From: Macrocybe gigantea
Taxonomy: Eukaryota; Basidiomycota; Agaricomycetes; Agaricales; Callistosporiaceae
Direction: 5' to 3'
NCBI GenBank assembly: GCA_011319805.1
Contig: SJRY01000261.1
Coordinates: 1 to 64,000 of the forward strand
Length of the DNA stretch: 64,000 nucleotides
In this document: positions 51,003 to 62,259 of the stretch, piece after piece
Layout of the letters: each line of letters opens with the position of its first letter
Position numbering within the stretch: position 1 is the stretch's first letter
Translations under genes and position numbers: made by a program
Notes under the pieces: model-generated
Database searches by the model: none
What the model saw: the letters and a program-made list of their open reading frames with translations, nothing else
Told to the model about the DNA's origin: nothing

Positions 51003-51553
51003 TCAAGTTGGAATAGGAAGGATCTCCGAAAAGCCGCGTTGTGTCCATTGACCTCGTTTCTGCAGCCACTGTCATCTGCGCTCGAAAAAGAGTTAATCTC
51101 CTTGAAGCAAGAGAAAGCTATAGAAGTGTGCCAGCACGGGCACAAGTTGAAGAGCACCCTCTCAGCCCAGCATCTGCTCTTTCAGGTATCATTCAATCAG
51201 TCTACAATATGCCTGCAAGTATCTGGTTCTTTAATTAATGTGCCTCCATCTGACATCTTGCCAATCTCCTAGCTGACCATCGAACAGGTCAAGAAACACA
51301 TTCAAATTGATAATAACTGGGGAACTTCATTGTTCAAGCCAGCAGCTTTTGAGTGGGAGATTGTCACAATTCATTTCACTGCTTTGAAGAATGAAGGTAA
51401 CCTAGGAGATGAAGGACTAACCATTGGTGCCTTTTCCTCGAAATGGATGTATCTCACTCCGTATGCCTGGATACTGCTCCCAGCGAACCACATCGGCCCG
51501 GCATGATCATCGTAGAGACCAAGCAATGCAACGTGGCGGATGATGCTATTCAC
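51003..51553. other. Unassigned, possible coding remnant
   Basis: Plus-strand stretches at 51039-51230 (SSALEKELISLKQEKAIE) and 51270-51395 (LTIEQVKKHIQIDNNWG) look protein-like but are short and separated. No family recognised. They may be remains of a repeat or of an unknown gene. Confidence 0.3.
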
Positions 51554-51630
51554 GACAGCGTTGGCCAGTCATGACCCAAGAGGTCGAGTCATCAGGCATA
51601 GTCATGACCGAGTTAAGACCCAGTCATGAC
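51554..51630 (+). repeat. 77-bp direct repeat, left copy
   Basis: Identical over 77 bases to 58436-58512. It contains three internal CAGTCATGAC units. It sits at the left border of the first retroelement, directly before a TGTTACG sequence. It may be the first part of the 5' LTR, or an older repeat into which the element inserted. Confidence 0.8.
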
Positions 51631-52160
51631 TGTTACGATTTCAGGCTAATCGTTATCTTGACAACGGCACGTGACTCAAAAGCCACATGACGAACACGTG
51701 ATAGATGCGATACGACAAACAAGATACAATGCAGCGACTCGAGGAAACCCTATGACAACGACGCGTCAGCGCTGACTAGGGCGAAGGGTTATTGCGCAGC
51801 ACCTGTAGAACAACGCATGGAGCGCAGTCGGATCCTGACTCACACAGATGAGGGCTTAGGGTTTCACATAGCATGAGGCTAGCATAGTCGTGGTCCGTGC
51901 TCAGTAGTCATAATGTATAAATACCTAAATTGTACCTAGTAGAATCCAGCTTCGAGCTGGCTTATAATAGCATTCCTATCTCTGCCTCTTACCTCTAAGG
52001 GTTAGTTAGAGTGACCTGCATGCAGAATTGGTTTTGCGTAGCAAAAGCTCGAAGCTAGCACCAATGCACCTCACTCTACTCTTCCTCCCTAAATGCCCTT
52101 CCTTCGTTGCCTGACGGCCTTGAGTGCCGTGCAACCAAAGGAACCCACTGCATTGTTACA
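51631..52160 (+). repeat. Candidate 5' LTR of the first chromovirus
   Basis: The stretch starts TGTTACGATT and ends GCATTGTTACA, has a TATA-like TGTATAAATA near 51913 and lacks coding potential, all LTR-like. No matching full 3' copy exists in the window; only the adjoining 77-bp repeat recurs at 58436. Borders are therefore uncertain, and the LTR may begin within that repeat. No tRNA-type primer site is obvious after it. Confidence 0.4.
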
Positions 52161-52731
52161 ACTCCTCCTCTGACCCAAACTAACATTTTTACCCTTCATC
52201 ACTACTCCCCACCCTGTGCCAACTTTTGTTCTGGTCTCTATCATTAGTCCTTGTTCATTGCATTTGGAAGCACGAGAGAACTAAGGGAAACGTTGAGTCT
52301 GTCCCTGTCCAAATCGAACATCATAAGGCTGTGCTGGGATAATCCTCAGAGAGTCCCACCGCGCGTCTGACTGGGTAGTTTGCTGACCCGGGGCGTACCA
52401 AAGCAAGAGAGACCGGAGGACTCGGATGTGTGGACAGTCCCCACCCATCGACCACCTTTCAAACATCCCTGAAGTTCATTGTCGGAAACGCATGTTGACC
52501 CGAAACGAGAAAGGGATTGCTAGACCGCTAGAATCTCTGACGACGAAACCTTCCTTGACTGCCATTTGGGGCATCCCCATTGTGACGAGGATTTGAGCCG
52601 ACCCATCCACAGTTTAACAGGCACCACCTTTCTCTCTGGATCCAACTGAAGTGGGAGTCGACGGTCACGTGCCGCCCACATGGTACTATTCGACAAAACA
52701 CACTACACACCCAATCCCTTTCACATCACAC

Positions 52732-53885
52732 ATTATGGAATTCGTTGCCGCCCTCTTCGCTTTTATCACCATCATCCTCACCACCTTATTCGCTGCCAAC
52801 CCGCTTGCCTTAGCTTGGGGCACTCTCCGAAACAACCCCCAACAAGCCGAACAGGTTCAGAACGCTACACGGACTTTGATCGACTCGATCAAAGAAGAAC
52901 TGGATTTGGGCAAGAAGCCCAAGAGAATGAAATCGGAACTGCCGGATCCATATAAAGGGGATCCCAGCCTGATCAGAAGCTGGCTTCGATGTATGGAAGT
53001 CTATTTCGATAAAGAAGAGATCACCAATAAATGGGACATGATCACCTACACATTGCAATGGATCACGGGAGGCAAGGCCGAACATGCACAGAACTGGGCG
53101 GACTCAAAGCTACAAGAGTGGCTAGAGTTCAAAACAGAATTGAACGGATGCAGGCAGGAGTTCGGAAATCACTCCACCTACAATGATTGGGAACATGGCC
53201 ACATCATTACGCCGGCAACAGCTAACACTCCGGAAGTCAGGACGGATCCCCATGGACACCTTCTACCATTCAAGGACTGGGAGAACTTCAAGGCGGAAGC
53301 CTGCGAGTTCTTCATGACCACGGAGATACAAAACAATGCCATTATCCAGATTAAGGAACTGTCGCAATGCTGACAACCGGTCGAGGACTACATTGTTGAA
53401 TTCCGGAGCTGGGCCCCTTGACAGAATATAACGACATCGCCCTCATCGACATCTTTAAACACGGACTCGACCAGGTGCTCGGACGACGCATTATCGAACT
53501 AGGAGATGTCCGCGAGGAGGACATCGACTGGTAGTACAAACATGTGATGGAACTGGACCGGCAATATCGCCAGGCCCAAAAGGAATTCGGTGTGAAGGAG
53601 CGATTCACTCCCAAGCAAATACAGAAACTGGCACAGGGAACCACAGCACCTAAGGAACAAACTCCGGCACTAGCGACCGGTAATGTTCAAGGACAGCCCG
53701 ACCCTAACACCATGGACATTGACCGGATGAGGCACGAAGGCCGCTGCTTTCAGTGTGGACAGAAAGGACACATCGGACATAACTGCCCAATGAACCCCCA
53801 GCCGAAATATGCTGCACAGAACGTAGAGACGCAGGATGAGACCGCTGCCACTGCTAAGATCGAAGAGCTAAAACAGGGTTTTTAA
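52732..53885 (+). pseudogene. Decayed gag of Ty3/gypsy element 1
   Basis: Capsid/nucleocapsid remnant. From about 52732 (MEFVAALFAFITIIL) the frame reads the Agaricomycete gypsy gag pattern DPYKGDPSLIRSWLRCMEVYF, WKTEL-like and PFKDWENFKAEACEFF. It ends at a TGA at 53371. Downstream it resumes as QPVEDYIVEFRSW, shifts by a missing base in the C run 53414-53417, meets TAG at 53532, then continues to a CCHC zinc knuckle, CFQCGQKGHIGHNCP. Stop at 53883. The upstream ATG at 52651 is also in frame. Not functional as written. Confidence 0.8.
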
Positions 53886-53908
53886 TAGAGCTGGGAAGAA
53901 GCACCGCT

Positions 53909-56900
53909 TTGCCGGCTGATTATGTATTGTCGAATATGAATATAAGGGACATTCCCGACCTTAAAGAATATTTCGAACAAGAAGGTGCACGAGAGTTCGG
54001 TCTCGTAAAAGGATACACTCTACCCTGGGTAGCTCAACAGATTTATCGGCAGGACGAGTCTAAAGCGTACTCGATCCTTAAGGCATGGACAGATCAGTCG
54101 CGACAGAAGGACATCTCATTGGAGAAGCTTTGTGAGATCAATCAGATGAATGACCACGACCCACTCCACACGCTGCTCGACCTCAGACAAAAACCACGAT
54201 TTGTCAGAGGCGGCAATGGAAACCAAATGGATGTACCCTTAACGATCACGACTCTGAACACTGGATGGACATACAGCATAAAGGCTCTGCTTGATACAGG
54301 ATGTACCAGATCTTGCATAGATCGGAAGTTCATCAAGGAAAAGGAAATCAATACAAAAAGATATCCAATTCCTATTCTGGTCCACAATGCAGACAGAACC
54401 TGTAACATGGCGGGTGATATATGTGAATATGTCGAATTAAGAGTCCGAGTCCAAGACCACGTCGAGCGAATGATCTTTTCAGTTACTGAACTCGGAAAGG
54501 GCCAGATCTTCATCGGTTATGAGTGGGTTAAACATCACAACCCTCGGATTGATTGGAAGACAGAGAAGATCACTTTTGATCGATGCCCCAAAGAGTGTCA
54601 ATGGATTGTCCGAAAAGGGAACCCTGAAGATGACGACACCTCTATCGAGACAAATGAGGTAGATTTCGAACAAGGAGAAAAACTCTTGATGATTGACATG
54701 AACCAAGAGTTTCATCTAAGGGCTTTCCAGATGATGGCTTCCAAATTGGCTGAAGTGACGGCAAAGGCGACAAAGGCTAAAACCTTTGAAGAAATCGTAC
54801 CAGATGAATACCACTGTTTCAAGGACTCAGTGTTCGGAAAAGAGTTGTTCGATGAACTACCACCATGATGACCTTGGGACCATGCGATTGAACTCATCCC
54901 AGGAGCTAAACTCCAGGATTGCAAGGTCTATCCTCTGACGCTGGACAAACAGAAACAGTTGGATGCCTTCTTAGACGAAAATCTAAACACCGGATGAATC
55001 AGACCATCGAAGTCGCCAATGGCCTCGCCTTTCTTCTTCGTGAAAAAGAAGGACGGATCCCTACGACCTGTACAGGACTATCGGAAGTTGAATGACACGA
55101 CGATAAAGAACAAGTACCCACTCCCGCTAATCCAGGAACTAATCGACAAATTGAAGGGAGCGAAGTTCTTTACGAAACTTGACATCCGAAGGGGATATAA
55201 CAACGTCCGCATGAAAGAAGGTGATGAATGGAAAGCTGCATTTCGGACAAACCGGGGAATGTTCGAACCCCTGGTCATGTTCTTCGGACTGACGAATTCA
55301 CCGGCTACTTTCCAAACTATGATGAATACGATCTTTAAAGACGAAATCGATCAGGGACACGTAGTTATCTACATGGACGACATTCTTATCTTCAATAAAG
55401 ATTTGAATGAATACAGACGACTCGTTCAATGCGTGTTGGAAAAGCTAAAGAACAATAAGCTTTACCTGAAACCTGAGAAATGTTCGTTTCATCAGCTGGA
55501 GGTAGAATACCTTGGAATGATCGTCTCAGAAAACGGCATAAAAATGGATCCCGTTAAGGTCGAAGGTGTTAAAGGATGGCCAAAACCCACTTGTAAAAGG
55601 GACGTCTAGCAATTTCTAGGCTTTTGCAACTTCTACCGGTGCTTCATTGAGGGATTCGCAAAGATCGCGAAACCTTTAACGGAACTAACCGGAAAAGCCA
55701 ACTGGACATGGGGGAAAGCCCAAGACAACGCTTTCGACGGATTAAAGAATCGGATCAGCTCAGCACCAATCATTTCAATGCCCCGAGATGATGGAAAGTT
55801 CTGAATGGAAGTTGATGCCTCGAACTATGCAATCGGAGGCATCCTTTCACAGGAGCAATCCAATGGTACCTGGAGACTGGTAGCCTTCATGTCAAAGTCA
55901 TTGAACCCAACAGAACGGAACTACGAGATCTATGACAAAGAGATGCTCGCGATTATGACCAGACTAGAGGAATGGCGCCAATACCTTTGTGGCGCTAAAC
56001 AAAAATTCAAGATTTGGACAGATCATAAAAATCTCGAATATTTCTGGAAGCCTCAGAAACTGAATCGCCGGCAAGCTCGCTGGATCTCGGAACTACAGGA
56101 CTATGATTTCGTCCTGGAACACAAACCCGGGAAATCAATGACTAAGGCAGACAGTCTGTCGAGACGACCAGACCATGAGAAGAGGGAGAACGATAACGAA
56201 AACATCGTACTCCTAAAACCAGAGAATTTTTGCCGGATTTTCATGGCGAAGATCATGCCGACACCAGAATTTCAGGACATACTGGACCAAATCAAAAGGG
56301 CTTGGAAACAAAGAGAGCCTGAGGTTCAGAAACGTCTTGACGAAGGCAAACACGGCTGGGAGGAAAACGACCGAATCGTTACATGGTTGAAACGATACTA
56401 CGTTCCCAAGAGCCAAAAGATAAGGGAACGGATCATTGAAACCTACCACTCGGATCAAATCTCAGGACACCCAGGACAAACGAAGACGCACGAGTTAATC
56501 ACGCGTAACTTCTGGTGGCCCAAAATGATGAATGACGTCAAGGTGTATGTCAAAGGATGTGACAAATGCCAATGGACAAAGATCATCAGAGATCGGAAAC
56601 ATGCCCCACTCCATCCGAATGAGGTACCGAAGGAACCATGGGAGATCATATCTGTAGATCTCATCGGACCCTCCCCGAATCTCATGGATTTAACGGCGTA
56701 ATGGTGACAGTAGACCGGTTCACTAAAGGAGCCAAATTCATACCAGTCAATATGGAAATTATGGCAGAAGGAGTCACTCGTAATCTACACGACACCATAT
56801 TCTCGAGTTACGGACTCCCGAAGAAAGTCATCAGCAATAGAGGAGGACAATTCGTCTCCGCGTTCATGACGGACCTCTACACACTTTTGGAAATCAAAGG

Positions 56901-57854
56901 AGCCCCTTCGACACCGTACCATCCACAAACTGACAGACAGACAGAACGAGTTAATCAGGAACTTGAACAATACCTGAAACTCTTTGTAAACTACCGGCAA
57001 AATGACTGGGCAGATTGGCTACCAATGGCCGAATTTTCTTATAACAACCGAATTCACTTGGCAACCGGATATTCCCCATTTTATTTAAACCACAGGCGAC
57101 ATCCGTACACCGGAAAAGAACCCCGAAGCATAATGCTAAGTCGCAAACTGCTGAGGAGTTCACCGAGATGATGAAGGAAATCCGGACCAAGGCCGAAACC
57201 TCCTTGTTGAAAGCTGCAGAGACAATGAAACGGACCTATGACCGCAAACAGAAACCCACCCGAGAGTACCATGAGGGCGACCAGGTCTGGCTGGAAGGAA
57301 CGAATATTACAACTGACCGGCCGACCGATAAGCTAAATGACAAACGGTTCAGTCCCTTCAAAGTCAAATGGCGAATCGGAGAATCGGCATATGAACTCAA
57401 ACTACCGGAACACTGGCAAATTCATCCTGTCCGAAATGAGTCTGAACTCACCCCGTATACAGCACTGGCGTTTCCACGACAAAAAGCAGTAACGATTCTT
57501 AAACGGCCTCCTCCCATCATTGTGGAAGGAGAAAAACAATATGAAATAGAAGCTGTAATAAATTCTCGATGGAACCGAGGAAAGTTACAGTACAGAATAC
57601 ATTGGAAGGGATACCCTCTTGAAGACACCACCTGGGAACCCGCCGAAAATGTTAACAGAGATGCGCCAGATGCGGTTGCGAAATTTCATCACGAGAACCC
57701 CGAGGCGCCATCCCTAGAAAGAGGACAACGTCAGCTGCCACCCCGACCCGCACCAAAAAAGGTAGTACGCACCTGCTTCCATCAAACCCAATCGCCGAAG
57801 GTCTTGTTCGACCACATGGCTGATGAAGTCTGGGTCTGCCCACGAGGTCAATAA
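53909..57854 (+). pseudogene. Decayed pol of Ty3/gypsy chromovirus (element 1)
   Basis: Domains in chromovirus order. Protease with ALLDTGCTRSCID. Reverse transcriptase with [20 protein letters not shown] and YMDDILIF. RNase H with MEVDASNYAIGG. Integrase with the HHCC finger (HPGQTKTHELI ... CDKCQ) and DDE core, and a C-terminal chromodomain, YRIHWKGYPLEDTTWEPAENV. Stops interrupt it at 54866 and 54869 (TGA TGA), 54995 (TGA), 55607 (TAG) and 55802 (TGA). Frame shifts consistent with a missing base lie near 56669 and 57126. The second integrase Asp is Asn (codon 56836-56838), so the enzyme would be dead even if translated. The chromodomain suggests targeting to heterochromatin. Confidence 0.9.
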
Positions 57855-58435
57855 ATGAAAATGCTCCCTAGAAAGAGGACCCTTACCGGCTGGATGTCGG
57901 ACCTGAGCGAGGTCGAAGATCACCTGGACGCGGCTTGGCAGGCGTGGCAACAATGTCGGAACAAAGAAATTGTAGGCGAGGACGAGTGCCAGAAGGATTA
58001 GGTTTCGGGAACATATTGAACGGCATGTGGAGATTCGGCCAACTGGCATAGAAACCACCCACGCGCCGGCCTACACCATGAGCACTGTACAGTACAATTG
58101 CGATAGCCTTATAAGATGCCACGTATTCCTGCCTTTCGTGATTTTCAGTGAACTGCAGATGTTGCCAAGGGAAGTCTAGTCTTCTGTTCTCTGAAGCAAT
58201 CCCACTATCGGTGTCGAAGTATCCGAGTCAGATAATGGACTGCATTGTCTGTTCTACATCATGACCACTGCGAGAATGATGACTGGTCGATACATCTTAA
58301 AGCGACACTATTTACAGTACAAGCGATTCGACCTCCTAGTAGAATTGGCCTTCCAGTATAGCCCTCCATTGACTTCCATGCGGGAATCACCAGTAAAGCT
58401 GCAAAGCAGCTCGGGCTTCTTTCAGGGTATCATCA
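57855..58435. other. Sequence between chromovirus pol and the right 77-bp repeat
   Basis: About 580 bases. A full 3' LTR matching the left side is not found here, so the element's right end is rearranged or lost. No gene recognised. Confidence 0.45.
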
Positions 58436-58512
58436 GACAGCGTTGGCCAGTCATGACCCAAGAGGTCGAGTCATCAGGCATAGTCATGACCGAGTTAAGA
58501 CCCAGTCATGAC
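58436..58512 (+). repeat. 77-bp direct repeat, right copy
   Basis: Identical to 51554-51630. After it the sequence is CCAGTCATTTAACCC, unlike the left side, which runs into TGTTACGATT. It may be a truncated 3' LTR or a second copy of an older repeat. Confidence 0.8.
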
Positions 58513-59040
58513 CCAGTCATTTAACCCAAAGGATCAGGAACAAGTCATCAACTAAGCGAGCCTCCTGAGAACCCGTGATGCATGATGTCGATAAGAAAGC
58601 GAGTGGAGATTTGCACATCCACGTTGAGATCTGTGAATGAAAGGTCAGGATAACAAGCTGGATTTGCCCGTGGTATGCATTTCATGCCAAGATCTATGGA
58701 TGAAGGGTCACGTTATACACATTTCATGCTGAGATCTGCAGTTGAAAAGTCATTGGACAGAGATGTCTTTCGCCACCCATTGTATCCACATTGTGATTCA
58801 CAGAGAAGCTCGTTCTATACTCCAAAACATTTTACATGGTTACAATATAAAAACAAGCTCATGAAAGCAAGGCCCTCAGTCCGAGATGCATGCCAAAAGG
58901 TGCGCACTGGTCTAACGCCCACTTCTTTGATCACCCAGATTACCGGTCTGGTGGTAAATTAGCTGGTAAGTAGTCCTTCTTCAAGTTGCGAAACCTCCAT
59001 CATTGACTCGGATCCAGGTCCTGATGCTCATACTAGTGGG
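58513..59040. other. Unassigned stretch before the hAT transposase
   Basis: Around 58600-58760 there are loose tandem-like repeats of a unit containing ATTTCATGC and GAGATCTG(T/C)A. They may belong to the left part of the hAT element or to an older repeat. No TAGGGCTG-like hAT terminus was found here. Confidence 0.35.
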
Positions 59041-61413
59041 AGCTCTGGAAAGTTCAAGGTGTATTGCAAACACTGTTTCCAATGCCACATCAGTGAAATT
59101 CAGGAAGAAGACGTGAGGACATGTGAGATCGGTGACAAGGAGAGGGTCCAAACTCATCAAGAAATCGTTTCATATCGTTGGTCTCAAAATTCTTACTCTT
59201 CTATTCCAAAACTAATTCCTAGTATTTTGGATGGCAGTATGGCAATTGAAAGCTGCTAACAATGCTGGATCACAAGGCTGGTGGAGCTCCGCAATATCGA
59301 CATGCATAAATCATCTTTATACCTGCCAATATCAACCTGGAGAGGTAAAAGCGCAGGCAGCTGACGATCCCCAGCTTACCATTGCGAGGTCCACTCCTTC
59401 ACTGCATGCATTGCGGTTCCGCCATCAGGTAGATCCATCTCCTATTCCATTTTCAGGCTTCCCAATGGTCGCCGATTCACAGTCGGGGCCATCTTTTCAC
59501 TCTGCTTTTATTGCGCCTCAATACAATCCTTTCAATATCTTATCAGCATCTCAAAGTTCCACCCCTTTCCCTACTCGTCCTCCATTGCCAGCTATTGCCG
59601 ACTCAACCTCTATTATTAGCGCTGCTACCGTTACCAGCCTCGGGCCCTCCGACTCAGTTTCTGCAGTACACACTGTCACAACAGGATCGACACCATCATA
59701 CCCACGCTGATTTGCCAAACGTGGATGAAAAGATACATCCCAGTCTGCAGTACACGGTTGGTCATCAAAACAGCAAGAGAAATTTGAAGCGTCCATTGCG
59801 CGGCTTACTGCTGCAGCCAACCTTCCTCTTTCCTGGGTCGACAATCCCGAGTTCATGGCCTTTTTGGCAGACTTCGTACCATTGGCGAAACCCTTCTCAC
59901 GCAAAACCTTGTCTCGCTGGATCGTTCCAAAATTGGCAGAAGTGCTGCGTGGAGATGTCAAATCTATAGTTAAGGGAAACCTTGTCACTCTTCAGGCGGA
60001 TGGCTGGACAGGGGAAAACCATCATCATTTTATTGCAGTAATGGCAATGGCTCAGAGGCATGTGCGTATCGTATTTTTTAGATATGTTTTAGAACTGATT
60101 CTATTCATTTTAGGTTCACACTGTTCGTGTTCATGATGTGTCTGCAGAGCGGAAAACCACGGAGAACCTTCTGAAACTGCTTGAAGAAACCTACGAAGAA
60201 CTCTCGAATGATTGGAAAGCAAAGGTCGCAGCCGTGGTTACAGATGCTTCAGGCGAATCTTGCAAGGCACGTCGACTAATGCTTCAGAAGCATCCATCCT
60301 TGATAGTTCTCGATTGCTATGCACATCAGGTCAGTCAACTATCAATTCAAAATTCGAATCGAGAGCTGACATTTTTTGTAGATTAACCTTATTGTTGGTG
60401 ATTATTTCAAGCACATTCATGTTGATTTATCATGCACCGATGAGGCGGACGTGGCAATCTCTTGGGCATGCAGCAAGATGCTTCTTACAGCACTCATTCG
60501 AGAAGCACAAGAGCGGACGGGTGCTCCCCTCAAGACACTTCTTCAAGCAGTCCTTACACGCTGGACCACACACCTTCAGGCTTATGAATGCCTTTTGCAA
60601 ATGCGCCCCACTTTGGAGTCTGTATTTGATGATGAAGATCGGCATCCAGAAGATAAGAAGCTCATCATTGTTGGTGACAAGAAAGCAAAAGATCGAGCGA
60701 AAGACATGATGGGAATCTTACGAAGACCTGCATTCTGGCAGAGTTTGACAAGGTGATGTGAAATCAGACTTATTTCAAGTAAATCAGTCCATTGACAACG
60801 TTGGTAGAGTTGTCATGCATCTCCAGCCCCTCGCTGTTGCTGCAAATATCATCCAATCATCCTTTTGTCGAATTGATTCCGTTCTTCTGACGTTTGGTGT
60901 CTTGGTCAAGCAATACAGCGAAATCAAAATGAAACATGCTGAGAATATTCTCCTTGTCCACAGCTGCGATGTTAATTTGAGAAGTATTGAAAACCATTGG
61001 GAAAAGGCCGATCAGGAGATTTTCATCGCTGCTGTCCTGCTCAATCCTTTTATCCAGGGACGCCCATTTGCAGCACTCAGTACCTTCACATTGGCTGGGA
61101 TTCGAGGCCTCTTCGCATCAGTTTATGCACATCTTTTTGAAACTGATCACGTGGCCATCCCACTGGAATTAGATCTCCAGATTAAAGATTACTTTGCTCA
61201 TACTGGTATGTTCAAGGATCTTACAAGGCAATGCACAATCGAAACTCGTCTTGCATTAGAACATAACGACGTAGAATCTAAATCAGAATTTTTATTCATA
61301 TCACTAAAACATAAACTAGCGCACAGGTCCTGATCCGATTGCAGTTCTGGACGCGTTCTGCCATCCACACCTGCCAGAGCCTCTATTAATTAGTCTTGCT
61401 AAGCGCATATTCA
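59041..61413 (+). pseudogene. hAT-superfamily transposase, truncated by an LTR
   Basis: DNA transposase of the hAT group with RNase H-like fold. A BED-like zinc finger start is suggested at 59050-59090 (FKVYCKHCFQCHI), then a Ser/Pro-rich linker. The catalytic part follows: LPLSWVDNPEFMAFLADFVP, GNLVTLQADGWTGENHHHF, an intron, VHTVRVHDVSAERKTTENL, VVTDASGESCKARR, and another intron. Then come INLIVGDYFK, LQAVLTRWTTHLQAYECLL and FIAAVLLNPFIQGRPF. Frame shifts occur near 60750 and 61325. The C-terminal dimerisation segment begins (LPEPLLISLAKRIF) but is cut at 61413 by an LTR fragment where the conserved NSASCER motif would be expected. The frame breaks and the cut make it inactive. Confidence 0.8.
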
Positions 61414-61503
61414 TGTTACAGACGTCGCCCAAAGGACCATTCATTTTCTTATCTTATCTTTCCCACATCCCTTATCTCCCCGTCATGCTGCACAGCGCGC
61501 AGC
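61414..61503 (+). repeat. Plus-orientation LTR fragment inside the hAT gene
   Basis: Ninety bases beginning TGTTACAGACGTCGCCC that match, in inverse orientation and with few differences, the start of the LTR at 61504-61823. It marks an earlier LTR-element insertion into the transposase gene. Only its first part remains here because another LTR begins at 61504. Confidence 0.75.
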
Positions 61504-61823
61504 TGTTAGGCTAGACGAATCTCAGAAGGACTCGGGCAGACTAAGTGCAAGAGTGGTCTTGAGATGATGGCAAAAGGAATATTAAGCCTAGCACTACTGG
61601 TACATCTGGGAGTCCTTATATACATTACAGTACTCGAGCACGGACCATGGGCTGCACAATGCTGTGGACTGCGGATGAGTAAGACTGGAAGGAGATGACT
61701 CAGAATGACTAGGGAAGTGGGATGACTCAATGGCTGTGCACTGCGCAGCATGACGGGGGAGATAAGGGGTGTGGGAAAGATAAGATAAGAAAATGAATGG
61801 TCCTTTGGGCAATGTCTATAACA
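61504..61823 (-). repeat. 3' LTR of the minus-strand chromovirus (element 2)
   Basis: On the minus strand it begins TGTTATAGACATTGCCC, contains a TATA box (TGTATATAAGG) and ends CCTAACA, so it has TG...CA ends over 320 bases. Just upstream on the minus strand is a purine-rich tract (ACAGAGAGGG), the expected plus-strand primer. The 5' LTR would lie beyond 64000. It is inserted in an opposite-orientation LTR of the same family. Confidence 0.75.
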
Positions 61824-61860
61824 TCACCCTCTCTGTAGATTCGCGTCCTCGCGAAAAACC

Positions 61861-62259
61861 TTAGTCCAGCTGTCCCCACCCAGTATTGGTCTCCCAGGCG
61901 GTCGCGGCACGCGGGGCCCATGTATGAATGAGCTCTTCATTATAGGCGCGGATGTGATGGAGTGTGGTGGCGAGGAGTTTAAGTCGCCAGTTTTCTGTGC
62001 AAAGCATTTCCATCGCCTCACGAAGCGCGATACGTTCAGCTGCAGTGGGGCTGGTCCCATCAGGGGTTCGCCCAGTCCAGAGGTGCGTGCGGACGGTCAT
62101 AACATAGCGCATATATGCGCCAAGTGTGATGGCAAGGGGGTCCATGTAGTCGCTAGCATTGAGAATCCTTGCCAGATTCTCGAGGTCGCTTGGGCGATTG
62201 GGGGTAGGTGCGCGGCTGCCCTTGCTGCTGTCGATGCTGATGGGGGCATTGGTGGTCAT
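61861..62259 (-). CDS. Extra ORF between pol and 3' LTR of element 2
   Basis: A 132-residue open frame (MTTNAPISIDSSKGSRAPTP ... WETNTGWGQLD) after the chromodomain. Its ATG overlaps the pol stop in the tetranucleotide ATGA at 62259-62256, a layout that allows termination-reinitiation. The middle is helical (AERIALREAMEMLCTENWRL, LLATTLHHIRAYNEELIHTW) with an Arg/Ala-rich helix; no signal peptide, zinc finger or membrane segment. Typical gypsy elements end with the integrase. I do not recognise a family. It is uninterrupted although pol carries at least six stops, which may be chance given its short length. Confidence 0.55.
   Translation of the reverse strand: MTTNAPISIDSSKGSRAPTPNRPSDLENLARILNASDYMDPLAITLGAYMRYVMTVRTHLWTGRTPDGTSPTAAERIALREAMEMLCTENWRLKLLATTLHHIRAYNEELIHTWAPRAATAWETNTGWGQLD

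Noticed and set aside
52651..57854. Programmed frameshift or stop readthrough in retroelement 1
   Set aside because: Stops are too many and sit within conserved domains where relatives have Arg or Gln, so they are decay rather than recoding signals.
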